64,000 bases of DNA from JAAYOS01 sp050950785 (GTDB lineage: Bacteria; Bacillota; Clostridia; Oscillospirales; JAAYOS01): contig JBMNIG010000013.1 of NCBI GenBank assembly GCA_050950785.1, forward strand, positions 1-64,000, in the 5' to 3' direction. The notes under the pieces were generated by a model, which saw only the letters and a list, made by a program, of their open reading frames with translations, was not told the origin of the DNA and searched no databases. Shown here in pieces: positions 33,094 to 41,423 of the stretch (position 1 is its first letter; each line of letters begins with the position of its first letter). Made by a program: the position numbers and the translations under genes.

Positions 33094-33972
33094 TTATTGT
33101 ACAAGCCCGTATCTCGGGTTTAGTATATCCTTTAAATACTCATAGGGTATATCGAATTGGATCGATCCCCCGGCATATGGTGCAAGGTCGTATACCTGGA
33201 AGTATACGTGTAGACTGTCTTCTGTGAGAACAAAAGCCTCCTTGTCGTAAGTAGTCTCAAGAAGCTCAGCGTAATTGTCAAAATAAAGAGAATCATTATT
33301 TTTGGCATTATCATCCATTTCTGCGAGGATGTACTGCTTGATACGTGAAGTATACTCCTCCTCGTCAGCTGTAAATAAAGTATCGGCAGTGATACGGGTT
33401 CCATCTCTGAGGTCAAAAGTCTCACTCATGATTGCTACATTCCCATGAGCTCCACCCTGATAGGATGCCACTGTAAACAAAAAGCTTACTATGCCGTCTT
33501 TATTATATTCTGTGCTAAAAGCTAAATCGAGCAAACGGCGTGCACCATGTCCATAGAGATCCTCCTCGGCAAGCATCGTAAGATCATACTCAAAATCTTC
33601 ACGGTACTTATCCTTCAGCATCTCAAAATACTCATTTATCCGCTCTGCGTTCTCCTGGTACTCATCGAGAGCAATTTCGGGTACTGCAATGTAGAGCTCG
33701 CCCACAATTTCCTCGTTTGTACCCTCAAGATTGTACTCTTTCTCAAACACAGTATCTTTGATCTCTGCAAACAAATAATCCGGTTCAGGAGATATCGGCG
33801 TCTCCTCCGGTGAAGACGTCGGAGTCTCTGTCGGGTCACCGTCCATCGGCGTTTCTGATACAGGCGGCTCTGTGACCGATGGCGTAGGCGATAAGTCGGG
33901 TACGTCGAATTTGCAAGCTCCCAACATAGCAATCAAAACGATAATCAGCAGTATGGTAATTTTTCTGATCAA
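33094..33972 (-). CDS. DUF3298-containing lipoprotein
   Basis: The 292-aa protein has a lipoprotein signal peptide with lipobox LGAC (Cys near residue 20), a Pro/Thr/Ser/Glu-rich linker (about 25-65) and a DUF4163/DUF3298 pair as in RsiV and PdaC. The conserved SYQGGAHGN lies near residue 170, and the end DLAPYAGGSIQFDIPY is characteristic of DUF3298. RsiV-type domains bind lysozyme; others accompany deacetylases, so an envelope-sensing or binding role is likely. It starts at TTG with GAGG eight bases upstream. It lies directly upstream of gltX on the same strand. Confidence 0.85.
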   Translation of the reverse strand: MIRKITILLIIVLIAMLGACKFDVPDLSPTPSVTEPPVSETPMDGDPTETPTSSPEETPISPEPDYLFAEIKDTVFEKEYNLEGTNEEIVGELYIAVPEIALDEYQENAERINEYFEMLKDKYREDFEYDLTMLAEEDLYGHGARRLLDLAFSTEYNKDGIVSFLFTVASYQGGAHGNVAIMSETFDLRDGTRITADTLFTADEEEYTSRIKQYILAEMDDNAKNNDSLYFDNYAELLETTYDKEAFVLTEDSLHVYFQVYDLAPYAGGSIQFDIPYEYLKDILNPRYGLVQ

Positions 33973-34321
33973 CTAAATCGCCTCGCTTTCGCACATTCGC
34001 CGCGCTGCCCGCTTCCCTAGCGTCTACAGCGGACTTTGCCAACTTTACTCTATTCTAACAAAAACAAGCCATATTAACAATAACAAGAATATACAAATTA
34101 ATAGGCAATAAATGATGTTTTGAAATGATTTTCGCTGTATTATCAAATAATTCAAGATAGTTCATATGCTATTTTCCTCAATCAATTATATTGAAAATAG
34201 TCGAACATTTGTTTGATTTTGTATAAGTTATATGATATACTATTTCCAAATATATCAACCCTAAAACCGGCGCAAACTAAATGGACTCAAGGGTTCCTAC
34301 CCATACAGGTTTGGTGATTTT

Positions 34322-35674
34322 TTGTTGGAAGAAAAACTAAAGATATTGGGTGACGCAGCAAAGTATGACGCGTCTTGCTCCTCCTCCGGAAGCGGTCGAG
34401 CCGGCAAGGATGGCTTTGGCAACGCCCACATGGCAGGCATCTGCCACACATGGGCAGCCGATGGCCGCTGCATATCGCTTTTGAAAGTGCTGATGTCAAA
34501 TGATTGCATGTATAACTGTTCATACTGCGTCAATCGACGGAGTAATGATGTGCCGCGTGCAACCTTCACACCTGAAGAGCTCGCAGCACTTACATCCGAG
34601 TTTTACCGCCGTAACTATATTGAGGGACTGTTTCTCAGCTCTGCTGTAGTTTTCAACCCTGATTATACTATGGAACGTATGGTGCAAGTACTTCGCATAC
34701 TTAGAAAATCATACCGTTTCTACGGATACATCCACTTAAAAGTCATACCCGGCTGCGATCCGTTGCTTCTATATGAGGCGGGTCTGCTTGCGGACAGGCT
34801 AAGTGTAAATATCGAGATGCCTTCCGAAAAATCTCTTAAGCTCTTAGCCCCTCAAAAAAAGAAGGATGCCATAATCAAGCCTATGGAGTCAATAAAGCTA
34901 AACAAGCTGCAAAACACTGAGGAACGCAGGCTGTTCAAATCATCACCGATGTTTGCTCCCGCAGGACAGACCACCCAAATGATTATCGGTGCCACACCCG
35001 ACACAGACTTCTCGATCCTCCAACTGTCAAAAAGCCTATACAGGCGATATAACATGAAAAGAGTATACTTTTCGGCATATATACCTGTCGGCCGCCATCC
35101 GGTACTTCCCGGTCCTGAAAAGCCGGCACCGCTTCTTCGTGAGCACAGGCTCTATCAGGCTGATTGGCTTATGCGGTTTTATCAGTTTGATGCAAATGAG
35201 ATCGTTGACAGCGAGAATCCAAATTTGGATCCCGATCTAGATCCGAAATGCGCTTGGGCGCTTCGGCATCCTGAATTCTACCCGGTGGAAGTAAACACTG
35301 CTGATTATGAGATGCTATTGCGAGTTCCCGGAATAGGGGTGACATCGGCAAGGCGGATCATCGAGGCAAGAAGACATAAAAAGTTGGAGCCGGAGGACTT
35401 GCGAAAAATGGGCTGTGTAATGAAGAGAGCGCAGTATTTCGTAACTGCTAAAGGACGATATACCGCTCCGGTACCTCTGGACAGTCCATTACTCCGTGAT
35501 ATTCTCGTAGAACGCACCCCTTACCCACAGTTGTCACTTTTCGATACACCTTCTACACCGCTTCTTCAAAGCGCAGGCAGACTCTCATTGTCCGACTCGA
35601 CTCTCGCCGCACTGCAGACCGTTCCTCTACCGGCAGGAGCAAAGTTCAGCCCGAGCCCCAGGAGGACTGTATGA
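34322..35674 (+). CDS. putative DNA modification/repair radical SAM protein
   Basis: This 450-aa protein opens with KLKILGDAAKYDASCSSSGS, typical of the radical SAM family linked to uracil-DNA-glycosylase-like proteins. Its cluster motif is CMYNCSYC (Cys-x3-Cys-x2-Cys, about residues 62-69) in place of the canonical spacing in full context. A C-terminal helix-hairpin-helix (LLRVPGIGVTSARRIIEAR) would bind DNA. The substrate is not established; base repair or hypermodification is the usual suggestion. It begins at TTG 34322 (or 34325) after GGTGA. The stop overlaps the next gene by four bases. Confidence 0.88.
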   Translation: MLEEKLKILGDAAKYDASCSSSGSGRAGKDGFGNAHMAGICHTWAADGRCISLLKVLMSNDCMYNCSYCVNRRSNDVPRATFTPEELAALTSEFYRRNYIEGLFLSSAVVFNPDYTMERMVQVLRILRKSYRFYGYIHLKVIPGCDPLLLYEAGLLADRLSVNIEMPSEKSLKLLAPQKKKDAIIKPMESIKLNKLQNTEERRLFKSSPMFAPAGQTTQMIIGATPDTDFSILQLSKSLYRRYNMKRVYFSAYIPVGRHPVLPGPEKPAPLLREHRLYQADWLMRFYQFDANEIVDSENPNLDPDLDPKCAWALRHPEFYPVEVNTADYEMLLRVPGIGVTSARRIIEARRHKKLEPEDLRKMGCVMKRAQYFVTAKGRYTAPVPLDSPLLRDILVERTPYPQLSLFDTPSTPLLQSAGRLSLSDSTLAALQTVPLPAGAKFSPSPRRTV

Positions 35675-36414
35675 TCTACTACTATGACAACACATTTGAT
35701 GGCTTGATGACAACAATCTTTGAAATATATGCTGCCAAGGATAATGAGGCGATGATAGAACCTATAGCGGACAGCACGTCTATAACCCTTTTCAGTACAC
35801 GAAATGTCACAACTGACGAGGCAAAATCAAACAGGGTACAAAAAGGGCTACGCAGTCTGGGACGCGAAGTTCTTGAACATCTTTACAAAGCCTGGCTTTC
35901 GCGAGAGGAGGGCATTGAAGACCTCATGCTCTCCGTTATCAGAATCGGATTTTCATCCGGCAAAAACCCGTTTCAGCAACGCACCCATGATGCGGTATGC
36001 AAGCTTGACTCCGTCCGTGCGAAGGTTAGCCGCGAAGCTGAACGGATGCTTCAATTTATACGCTTTAAGAAGCTTGACGACAATCTATATGCCGCGGATA
36101 TTGAGCCTGAGTACGATGTACTTGAGCTGGTCGGCGATCACTTTCATAATCGTTTTCCCCAGTCCCGCTTTATTATTAGAAACTTGCGACACCTAACGGC
36201 AATAGTTGCTTCTCCGTCGGGTTGGCACATTACCACATTGCCTGAAGATAACCCCCCACTACCCAAAGACGGCGAGTATGAAAACCTTTGGCGGGTATAT
36301 TTCAAAACTATTGCAAACGAGTCCAGGAAGAATCTAAAATTGCAGCAACACTTTGTACCTTTGAAGTATAGAAAGCATTTGACAGAGTTTCGCGAGCATC
36401 ATCAGCAAACATAA
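35671..36414 (+). CDS. DUF4130 protein, partner of the radical SAM protein
   Basis: The 247-aa protein begins IYYYDNTFDGLMTTIFEIY, the invariant start of the family always found beside or fused to UDG-like domains and the radical SAM partner. Other family lines are VQKGLRSLGREVLEHLYKAW, RMLQFIRFKKLDDNLYAADI and VGDHFHNRFP. Its biochemical role is unknown; the tight conservation and ATGA overlap with the radical SAM gene indicate an obligate pair. In many species a UDG domain is fused at its C-terminus. Here that domain is missing and the nearest glycosylase is the separate gene at 29493. Confidence 0.88.
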   Translation: MIYYYDNTFDGLMTTIFEIYAAKDNEAMIEPIADSTSITLFSTRNVTTDEAKSNRVQKGLRSLGREVLEHLYKAWLSREEGIEDLMLSVIRIGFSSGKNPFQQRTHDAVCKLDSVRAKVSREAERMLQFIRFKKLDDNLYAADIEPEYDVLELVGDHFHNRFPQSRFIIRNLRHLTAIVASPSGWHITTLPEDNPPLPKDGEYENLWRVYFKTIANESRKNLKLQQHFVPLKYRKHLTEFREHHQQT

Positions 36415-36489
36415 GACATATTTGAGTTGTCTCTATTTATTATGATTTCATGCAACTAATCACCATTCGAGTAGCATAAATTTTTGAAA

Positions 36490-36526
36490 TCTACAGGAAA
36501 TTGCTGTTTCCTGTAGACTTTTTTCG
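36490..36526 (+). terminator. terminator after the radical SAM/DUF4130 operon
   Basis: TCTACAGGAAA and TTTCCTGTAGA form a perfect 11-bp stem with a six-base loop, followed by CTTTTTTCG. It lies 76 bases after the DUF4130 stop. Confidence 0.88.
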
Positions 36527-36542
36527 TTTTCAACGATATAAT
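36514..36542 (+). promoter_or_regulatory. possible promoter of the V-ATPase operon
   Basis: TATAAT at 36537-36542 stands 17 bases after TAGACT (36514-36519), a moderate -35 match that overlaps the upstream terminator arm. The first gene starts 63 bases downstream of the -10 box. Confidence 0.4.
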
Positions 36543-36605
36543 CACCTATAGTTGCTAAATCTTTGTAAGAAATGTTAATAATATAACAAGAAGGGCGGTG
36601 AAAAG

Positions 36606-36920
36606 TTGGCGCTTGAAGATATAAGATCCGTTGCGGAATCTGAAAGCAAGGCTACTCAGATGCGGGCCAATGCACAATCCGAAGCTAAACGTATCTTGGC
36701 GGAAGCTGAAAAAAACGGTATTGCCTACGCCGAAACATCTCGTGCGGAAGCTGAGCAAACGGTAAGCCGCCTTATGGATAACGCCAAGAAGGCCGCGCAA
36801 GAGCAGGCCGCGCAGTCAAAGACCACGGCACAGGACCAATGTGCACAACTGGAAGAAGCCTCGAGCAAAAGGATCGAACTGGCCGCTCGAAGGATCGTCG
36901 AAAGGATCGTGATTGCCTGA
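36606..36920 (+). CDS. ntpF: V-type ATP synthase subunit G/H (NtpF)
   Basis: This 104-aa protein is almost entirely a charged coiled coil (SKATQMRANAQSEAKRILAE) ending in AARRIVERI, typical of the peripheral stalk G/H subunit that pairs with subunit E to connect the ATPase head to subunit I. It begins at TTG 36606 after GGCGGTG. It is the first gene of the nine-gene V-ATPase operon, and its stop overlaps the start of the next gene (TGATG). Confidence 0.85.
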   Translation: MALEDIRSVAESESKATQMRANAQSEAKRILAEAEKNGIAYAETSRAEAEQTVSRLMDNAKKAAQEQAAQSKTTAQDQCAQLEEASSKRIELAARRIVERIVIA

Positions 36921-38875
36921 TGTCTATTCTTACGATGAAACGACTGAACATCATTGCGCTGTCTGCCGACCGAGACGAGCTTCTAAAGGGATTGATGAAA
37001 CTAGGCTGCGTCGAGATATCTCAGCCTGACACTTCACAAATTGACTCAATTACAAACTTTCCTTTGGTCACCGACGTAAGCGAAAGCCAGCAAGTGAGCT
37101 CAAACCTCCAGGAAATTCAAAACTCCCTGTCGATAATTGACAGCTATAGCCCGATTTCAAGGGGGCTTTTCTCTGCCCCGCGGGAAATAACCATTGAGAA
37201 ATTTTTCGACCGACAGCGCATCGATAAGGCATTGGAGGTTGCTCGCAATATTGGCATTCTGGTGCAAGATATCTCATCATATGAAGCCGAGCTTAGTCGT
37301 CTTGCCGCTCGCAAGGCTTCACTCGCTCCTTGGCGACCTGCGGATGTGCCTTTAGATTTTGCATCAACTCCAAACCTCAGTGTTATGTTTGGCGTTTGCC
37401 CCAGCACGGTAACGATCGAGGAATTGGAAAATGCCGCATCCTCCGTTTCCGAGGCTTATAAGCTTGAGAGGATCAACTCCGACAATGAGCAGCATTATTT
37501 GATATTGCTCTGCTACGCCGAAGACACTGAAGAGGTTTTGTCAAATATTAAGCGACTGGGCTTTGGCACCGTCTCATTTAAAGAGTACCGCGGAACTGCT
37601 GAAGACAATATCAGAGAGATAGAAGCTCGCGAAAAAGAACTCTTGCAACGCATAGAGTCATGTAAGTCGCAAATTATCTCTTACAAAAACAGCGTTGAAC
37701 TTCTGGAAGATGCAGTAGACTCTCTTTCCGCTGAGTTGGTTCGTGAAAACGCTCGCGACAATATCATTAAAACTGAGTATACTCTACTACTTGCAGGGTG
37801 GGTTCCGGAGCGCGAAATGAAGCGCGTCGACAAACTGCTGCAAAAATTTGACTGCGCTTTTGAGTTTAGGGACCCGACCGAGGGTGAATCCCCGCCTGTC
37901 GTCCTTTCTAATTCAAAATTGATATATCCCTTTAACATGGTTACAAACATGTACATGCTTCCCGAATATGGGAGCTTGGATCCAAATCCGCTTATGGCGT
38001 TATTCTTTGCATTATTCTTCGGAATAATGTTTGCCGATATAGGATACGGCATAATCCTCATCTTGGTTTCAATATTTGCGACCAAGAAGCTGCACCTCCG
38101 CAAAGGCAGCACCACCGAGCAAATGTTTCAGCTTGCAGGAATCTGCGGAGTCGCCGCCATATTCTGGGGCGCCATGTTTGGCAGCTTTTTCGGCGATGCA
38201 GTGGCGATATTCTCTGAAAGCTTCCTGGGCAAACAGTATATGCTACCCCCCTTGGCGTTTAATCCTCTTGAAGGAAGCGGCCCACTAACTTTGCTTGCTG
38301 TCTGTCTCGGAATGGGTGCCATTCAGATTTTGTTTGGTATGGGCATAAAAGCATATATGCTGATACGTGACGGGAAACCATTGGACGCCCTTATGGACGT
38401 TGGATCTTGGTACTTGCTGTTTGCCGGTGTCGCCGTGGGGGCTCTGGGCAAAGGGTGGTATGTGGCCTTGGCTGGAGCACTTGCACTCGTTGCTACGCAA
38501 GGTCGCAGTTCAAAAGGATTCTTTGGTAAACTTTTCGGCGGACTAGGTTCACTATATGACATAACCGGGTACTTTTCCGATATTCTTTCCTATTCAAGGC
38601 TTATGGCACTGTGTATGGCTTCAGCCGTTATAGCCAGTGTTTTCAATATACTTGGCGGGATGACCGGACCGATTTTCTTTTGGCTTGTGTTCGTCATAGG
38701 GCATTTGTTTAATATGGGCATCAACATCATCGGCACATATGTCCACAGTGCGCGTCTTCAATACCTCGAGTTTTTCGGAAAGTGGTACCGCGAGGGCGGC
38801 AAACCTTTTGAACCCCTCAGCGTATTGACTAAATATGTAACAGTAAAAAATGGACAGGAGGAAATCTCTATATGA
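36920..38875 (+). CDS. ntpI: V-type ATP synthase subunit I
   Basis: The 651-aa protein begins MSILTMKRLNIIALSADRD. The first ~330 residues are a soluble coiled-coil arm that holds the peripheral stalks, and the rest contains about seven to eight membrane helices starting at PNPLMALFFALFFGIMFADIGYGI. The conserved Arg of the proton/sodium half-channel should lie in the late helices (YSRLMALCMASAVIASVFN). It is the stator 'a' subunit. The start shares its A with the previous stop, and the stop overlaps the next start by four bases. Confidence 0.93.
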   Translation: MSILTMKRLNIIALSADRDELLKGLMKLGCVEISQPDTSQIDSITNFPLVTDVSESQQVSSNLQEIQNSLSIIDSYSPISRGLFSAPREITIEKFFDRQRIDKALEVARNIGILVQDISSYEAELSRLAARKASLAPWRPADVPLDFASTPNLSVMFGVCPSTVTIEELENAASSVSEAYKLERINSDNEQHYLILLCYAEDTEEVLSNIKRLGFGTVSFKEYRGTAEDNIREIEAREKELLQRIESCKSQIISYKNSVELLEDAVDSLSAELVRENARDNIIKTEYTLLLAGWVPEREMKRVDKLLQKFDCAFEFRDPTEGESPPVVLSNSKLIYPFNMVTNMYMLPEYGSLDPNPLMALFFALFFGIMFADIGYGIILILVSIFATKKLHLRKGSTTEQMFQLAGICGVAAIFWGAMFGSFFGDAVAIFSESFLGKQYMLPPLAFNPLEGSGPLTLLAVCLGMGAIQILFGMGIKAYMLIRDGKPLDALMDVGSWYLLFAGVAVGALGKGWYVALAGALALVATQGRSSKGFFGKLFGGLGSLYDITGYFSDILSYSRLMALCMASAVIASVFNILGGMTGPIFFWLVFVIGHLFNMGINIIGTYVHSARLQYLEFFGKWYREGGKPFEPLSVLTKYVTVKNGQEEISI

Positions 38876-39360
38876 ACAGCTTCATTCAATCCATTATAAC
38901 AGGCACAAACATTGCTCTCTTAGGAATCGCACTTGCCGTTATCCTTCCCGGCATCGGCTCCTCCAAAAGCGTTGGAATGGTCGGCGAAGCCGGCGCAGGC
39001 TTAATAACCGAAGATCCCAGCAGCTTTTCAAAAGTGCTTATTTTACAGGTTATCCCGGGCACGCAGGGTCTGTACGGCTTCGTTGTCGGTCTTTTTGCCC
39101 TCATTTCTCTTGGTGTGTTTGGCGGAACGATGCCCGACCTGACAATCCAGCAAGGCGTATCGTACTTTTTGGCTTGCATGCCAATAGCCGTTGTAGGTCT
39201 GATCTCGGCTATGTACCAAGGCCGTGTTGCTGTTTCCGGCGTTAATATTCTCGCAAAACGTCCAAACGAGATGTTTAAGGGCGTTATGCTTGCCGTCATG
39301 GTTGAGTTCTACGCAATTCTTGCGCTGCTTGTATCCTTCCTGATTGTCCTTTCACTTTAA
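38872..39360 (+). CDS. ntpK: V-type ATP synthase subunit K (proteolipid, sodium-type ligand set)
   Basis: The 162-aa protein has four membrane helices made of two duplicated hairpins. The sodium-binding residues known from the Enterococcus hirae K ring are all present: Thr64 and Gln65 in IPGTQGLYGF, Gln116 in SAMYQGRVAVSG and Glu145 in VMVEFYAILALL. Residue 61 is Ile where hirae has Leu, but only its backbone carbonyl contributes. The ring subunit therefore probably carries sodium, not protons. GGAGG lies ten bases upstream. Confidence 0.95.
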   Translation: MNSFIQSIITGTNIALLGIALAVILPGIGSSKSVGMVGEAGAGLITEDPSSFSKVLILQVIPGTQGLYGFVVGLFALISLGVFGGTMPDLTIQQGVSYFLACMPIAVVGLISAMYQGRVAVSGVNILAKRPNEMFKGVMLAVMVEFYAILALLVSFLIVLSL

Positions 39361-39404
39361 TACGTGAGTTACTTGGGAGAAATTTTGTAGTATTGGAGAA
39401 GAGA

Positions 39405-40025
39405 ATGAACGGAATTGACAAAATCATAGAGCGAATACTCCAAAAAGCAGAGCAAGAAAGCCAGCAGATCATTGCTGAAGCTTCGACCGAGGCTAAGAAT
39501 GTCTACGAAAGCCTAAAATCTCAGGGCGATTTGGAGGCCGCAGAGATCGTCAGCCGTGGAGAGGAACAGGCAAAGCTCTATATTGAGCGGGCGAAGGCTG
39601 AATCCATCAGAGATGCAAACAGGATGCTTCTTCAAACTAAGCAGATGATGATTGACCGCGCTTTTCAACGAGCAAAAGAGCTCTTAATGGAACTTTCCGA
39701 TGATGAATACACAGACCTATTAGCTTCACTTGCCTTAAAAGCCATATCATCAGGCGACGAACAGCTCATTTTTGGCAAGTCCGACCTACACCGGGCGACT
39801 CTGATAAAGGATAAGGTAAACAAGTTTGCCTCCGACAAAGGGCTTTCTGCCAATATCACCGTAATGCCGCAGGCAGGCAACTTCGAGGGTGGCTTGATCG
39901 TCCGGAAAGGCAATGTTGATACAAACTGCACCTTCGATACCATTATTCGCACGCTACGAGACAGCATGTCCGGTGAAGTAGCTTCCGTCCTCTTTGAGCA
40001 GGAGAATGACCATGAAACGACTTAA
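39405..40025 (+). CDS. ntpE: V-type ATP synthase subunit E
   Basis: The 206-aa peripheral-stalk subunit has a long coiled-coil N-terminal half (ILQKAEQESQQIIAEASTEA) and a globular C-terminal half ending with the characteristic GGLIVRKGNVDTNCTFDTII. I start at ATG 39405, six bases after GGAG, and not at the TTG twelve bases earlier. The 3' end overlaps subunit C by 14 bases. Confidence 0.92.
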   Translation: MNGIDKIIERILQKAEQESQQIIAEASTEAKNVYESLKSQGDLEAAEIVSRGEEQAKLYIERAKAESIRDANRMLLQTKQMMIDRAFQRAKELLMELSDDEYTDLLASLALKAISSGDEQLIFGKSDLHRATLIKDKVNKFASDKGLSANITVMPQAGNFEGGLIVRKGNVDTNCTFDTIIRTLRDSMSGEVASVLFEQENDHETT

Positions 40026-41073
40026 GAAGAACGATTATCTGTACTCTTCTGCCCGCATAAGGGTTTTGGAGCGTACTTTGCTAAGTCGTGACAGGGTCGA
40101 TCGTATGTTGGAATCAAAAACCGCTTCAGAGGCTGCAAAGGTATTAGTGGAGTGCGGATACGCGGACATTCCTTTTATAACCCGCGAAAACCTCGAAACC
40201 TTGCTGAGTAGAGAGCGTTCACGCGTTTATTCTTTGCTTTCGTCCTTTGTTCCCCACCGCGAAATAATAGACTTTTTTAGAATAAAGTATGATTATCACA
40301 ACCTAAAGACCATCATCAAATCACAAGCCCAAAACGCAGACGCCCAAAGGCTTATGATCAACGACGGACGTTTTGACAGAACAACTCTTATAAATGCAGT
40401 TCAGAAGGCTGATCATTCCAAGCTTCCGAATGTAATGGGCCAAGCAATCGACTCGGCAAAAGATATACTTTCTCGCACGGGAGATCCTCAACTGTCCGAC
40501 CTGGAGTTTGACCGGGCATGCTTTAGTGAGATGCTCTCTATGGCGTTAGAGATCGGTTCAACTTTCTTGGCAGGATATATCCGTCTGCTTATTGATGTTA
40601 CAAACATCAGAATAATAGTTCGCTCTGTGCGATCAAACAAAGAATTTGAATTTTTGCGCAGGTCTTTGCTTGATGGGGGCAATATTGAAAAGGAACGACT
40701 TCTGACTGCTAGATCGGACATATCAATAAAAACCGTTTTTAAGGGAAGCGTTTTGGAGTCAGCTGCTTCTATCGCCGACGACATTATTTCCGGGGTGCAA
40801 AACCCCTCAGATGATGACAAAGCGTTAAGTAACGCAGTACCCGACAGCGGGAGAGCAGCAATGACAGAGCTTGAACTTGAATTAGATGTGGCTGTTGACG
40901 AATATTTGGACAGCGCAAGACGGGTATCTTTCGGTGAGGCGCCAATAATTGCGTTTCTCGCCGCAAAAGAAAAAGAATATTCTACGATTCGTGCCATTCT
41001 CTCGGGCTTGATTGCAGGAGTCTCTCCCGACGCAATACGACAGAGACTGTCACCTGCTGCGGTTAGAGCCTGA
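40012..41073 (+). CDS. ntpC: V-type ATP synthase subunit C
   Basis: The 353-aa helical protein begins MKRLKKNDYLYSSARIRVLE, the conserved opening of the funnel-shaped C/d subunit that caps the K ring and receives the central stalk. The line FFRIKYDYHNLKTIIKS is diagnostic, as is the late FGEAPIIAFLAAKEKEYSTIR. AGGAG lies seven bases before ATG 40012, within subunit E. Confidence 0.93.
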   Translation: MKRLKKNDYLYSSARIRVLERTLLSRDRVDRMLESKTASEAAKVLVECGYADIPFITRENLETLLSRERSRVYSLLSSFVPHREIIDFFRIKYDYHNLKTIIKSQAQNADAQRLMINDGRFDRTTLINAVQKADHSKLPNVMGQAIDSAKDILSRTGDPQLSDLEFDRACFSEMLSMALEIGSTFLAGYIRLLIDVTNIRIIVRSVRSNKEFEFLRRSLLDGGNIEKERLLTARSDISIKTVFKGSVLESAASIADDIISGVQNPSDDDKALSNAVPDSGRAAMTELELELDVAVDEYLDSARRVSFGEAPIIAFLAAKEKEYSTIRAILSGLIAGVSPDAIRQRLSPAAVRA

Positions 41074-41087
41074 AAGGAGCATTCTAT

Positions 41088-41393
41088 ATGTACAAAATTG
41101 CTGTAATTGGCGACCGTGACTCCATTCTGGGCTTTATGGCTTTAGGGCTTGAAGCGGTAGTCGTCGACACCGCAGAACAGGCCAAAAGTGCACTTCAAAA
41201 GATGGAAGGCTACGGTATCATTTATATTACTGAGCAGCTTGCGGTACAGCTGCGTGAAGAAATCGCGCGTTACAATGACCGGGCTACCCCCGCTATCATC
41301 CCGATCCCCGGCAAAACCGGTTCTCTCAACTATGGGATGGATTCACTCAATAAAACCGTCGAACGTGCGGTTGGAACAAACATCCTCAATTAG
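41088..41393 (+). CDS. ntpG: V-type ATP synthase subunit F (NtpG)
   Basis: The 101-aa protein begins MYKIAVIGDRDSILGFMALG, the family signature, followed by YGIIYITEQLAV and PAIIPIPGK. It is the CheY-like central-stalk subunit that works with D. It starts 14 bases after the C stop with AAAGGAG upstream. Confidence 0.95.
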   Translation: MYKIAVIGDRDSILGFMALGLEAVVVDTAEQAKSALQKMEGYGIIYITEQLAVQLREEIARYNDRATPAIIPIPGKTGSLNYGMDSLNKTVERAVGTNILN

Positions 41394-41423
41394 TCCCGCA
41401 AATACTAGAAAGGTTTGTTGCAT

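Noticed and set aside
36839..36920. Start of ntpI at 36839
   Set aside because: The extra 27 codons lie inside ntpF in another frame; the family start MSILTMKRLN at 36920 is coupled to the ntpF stop.
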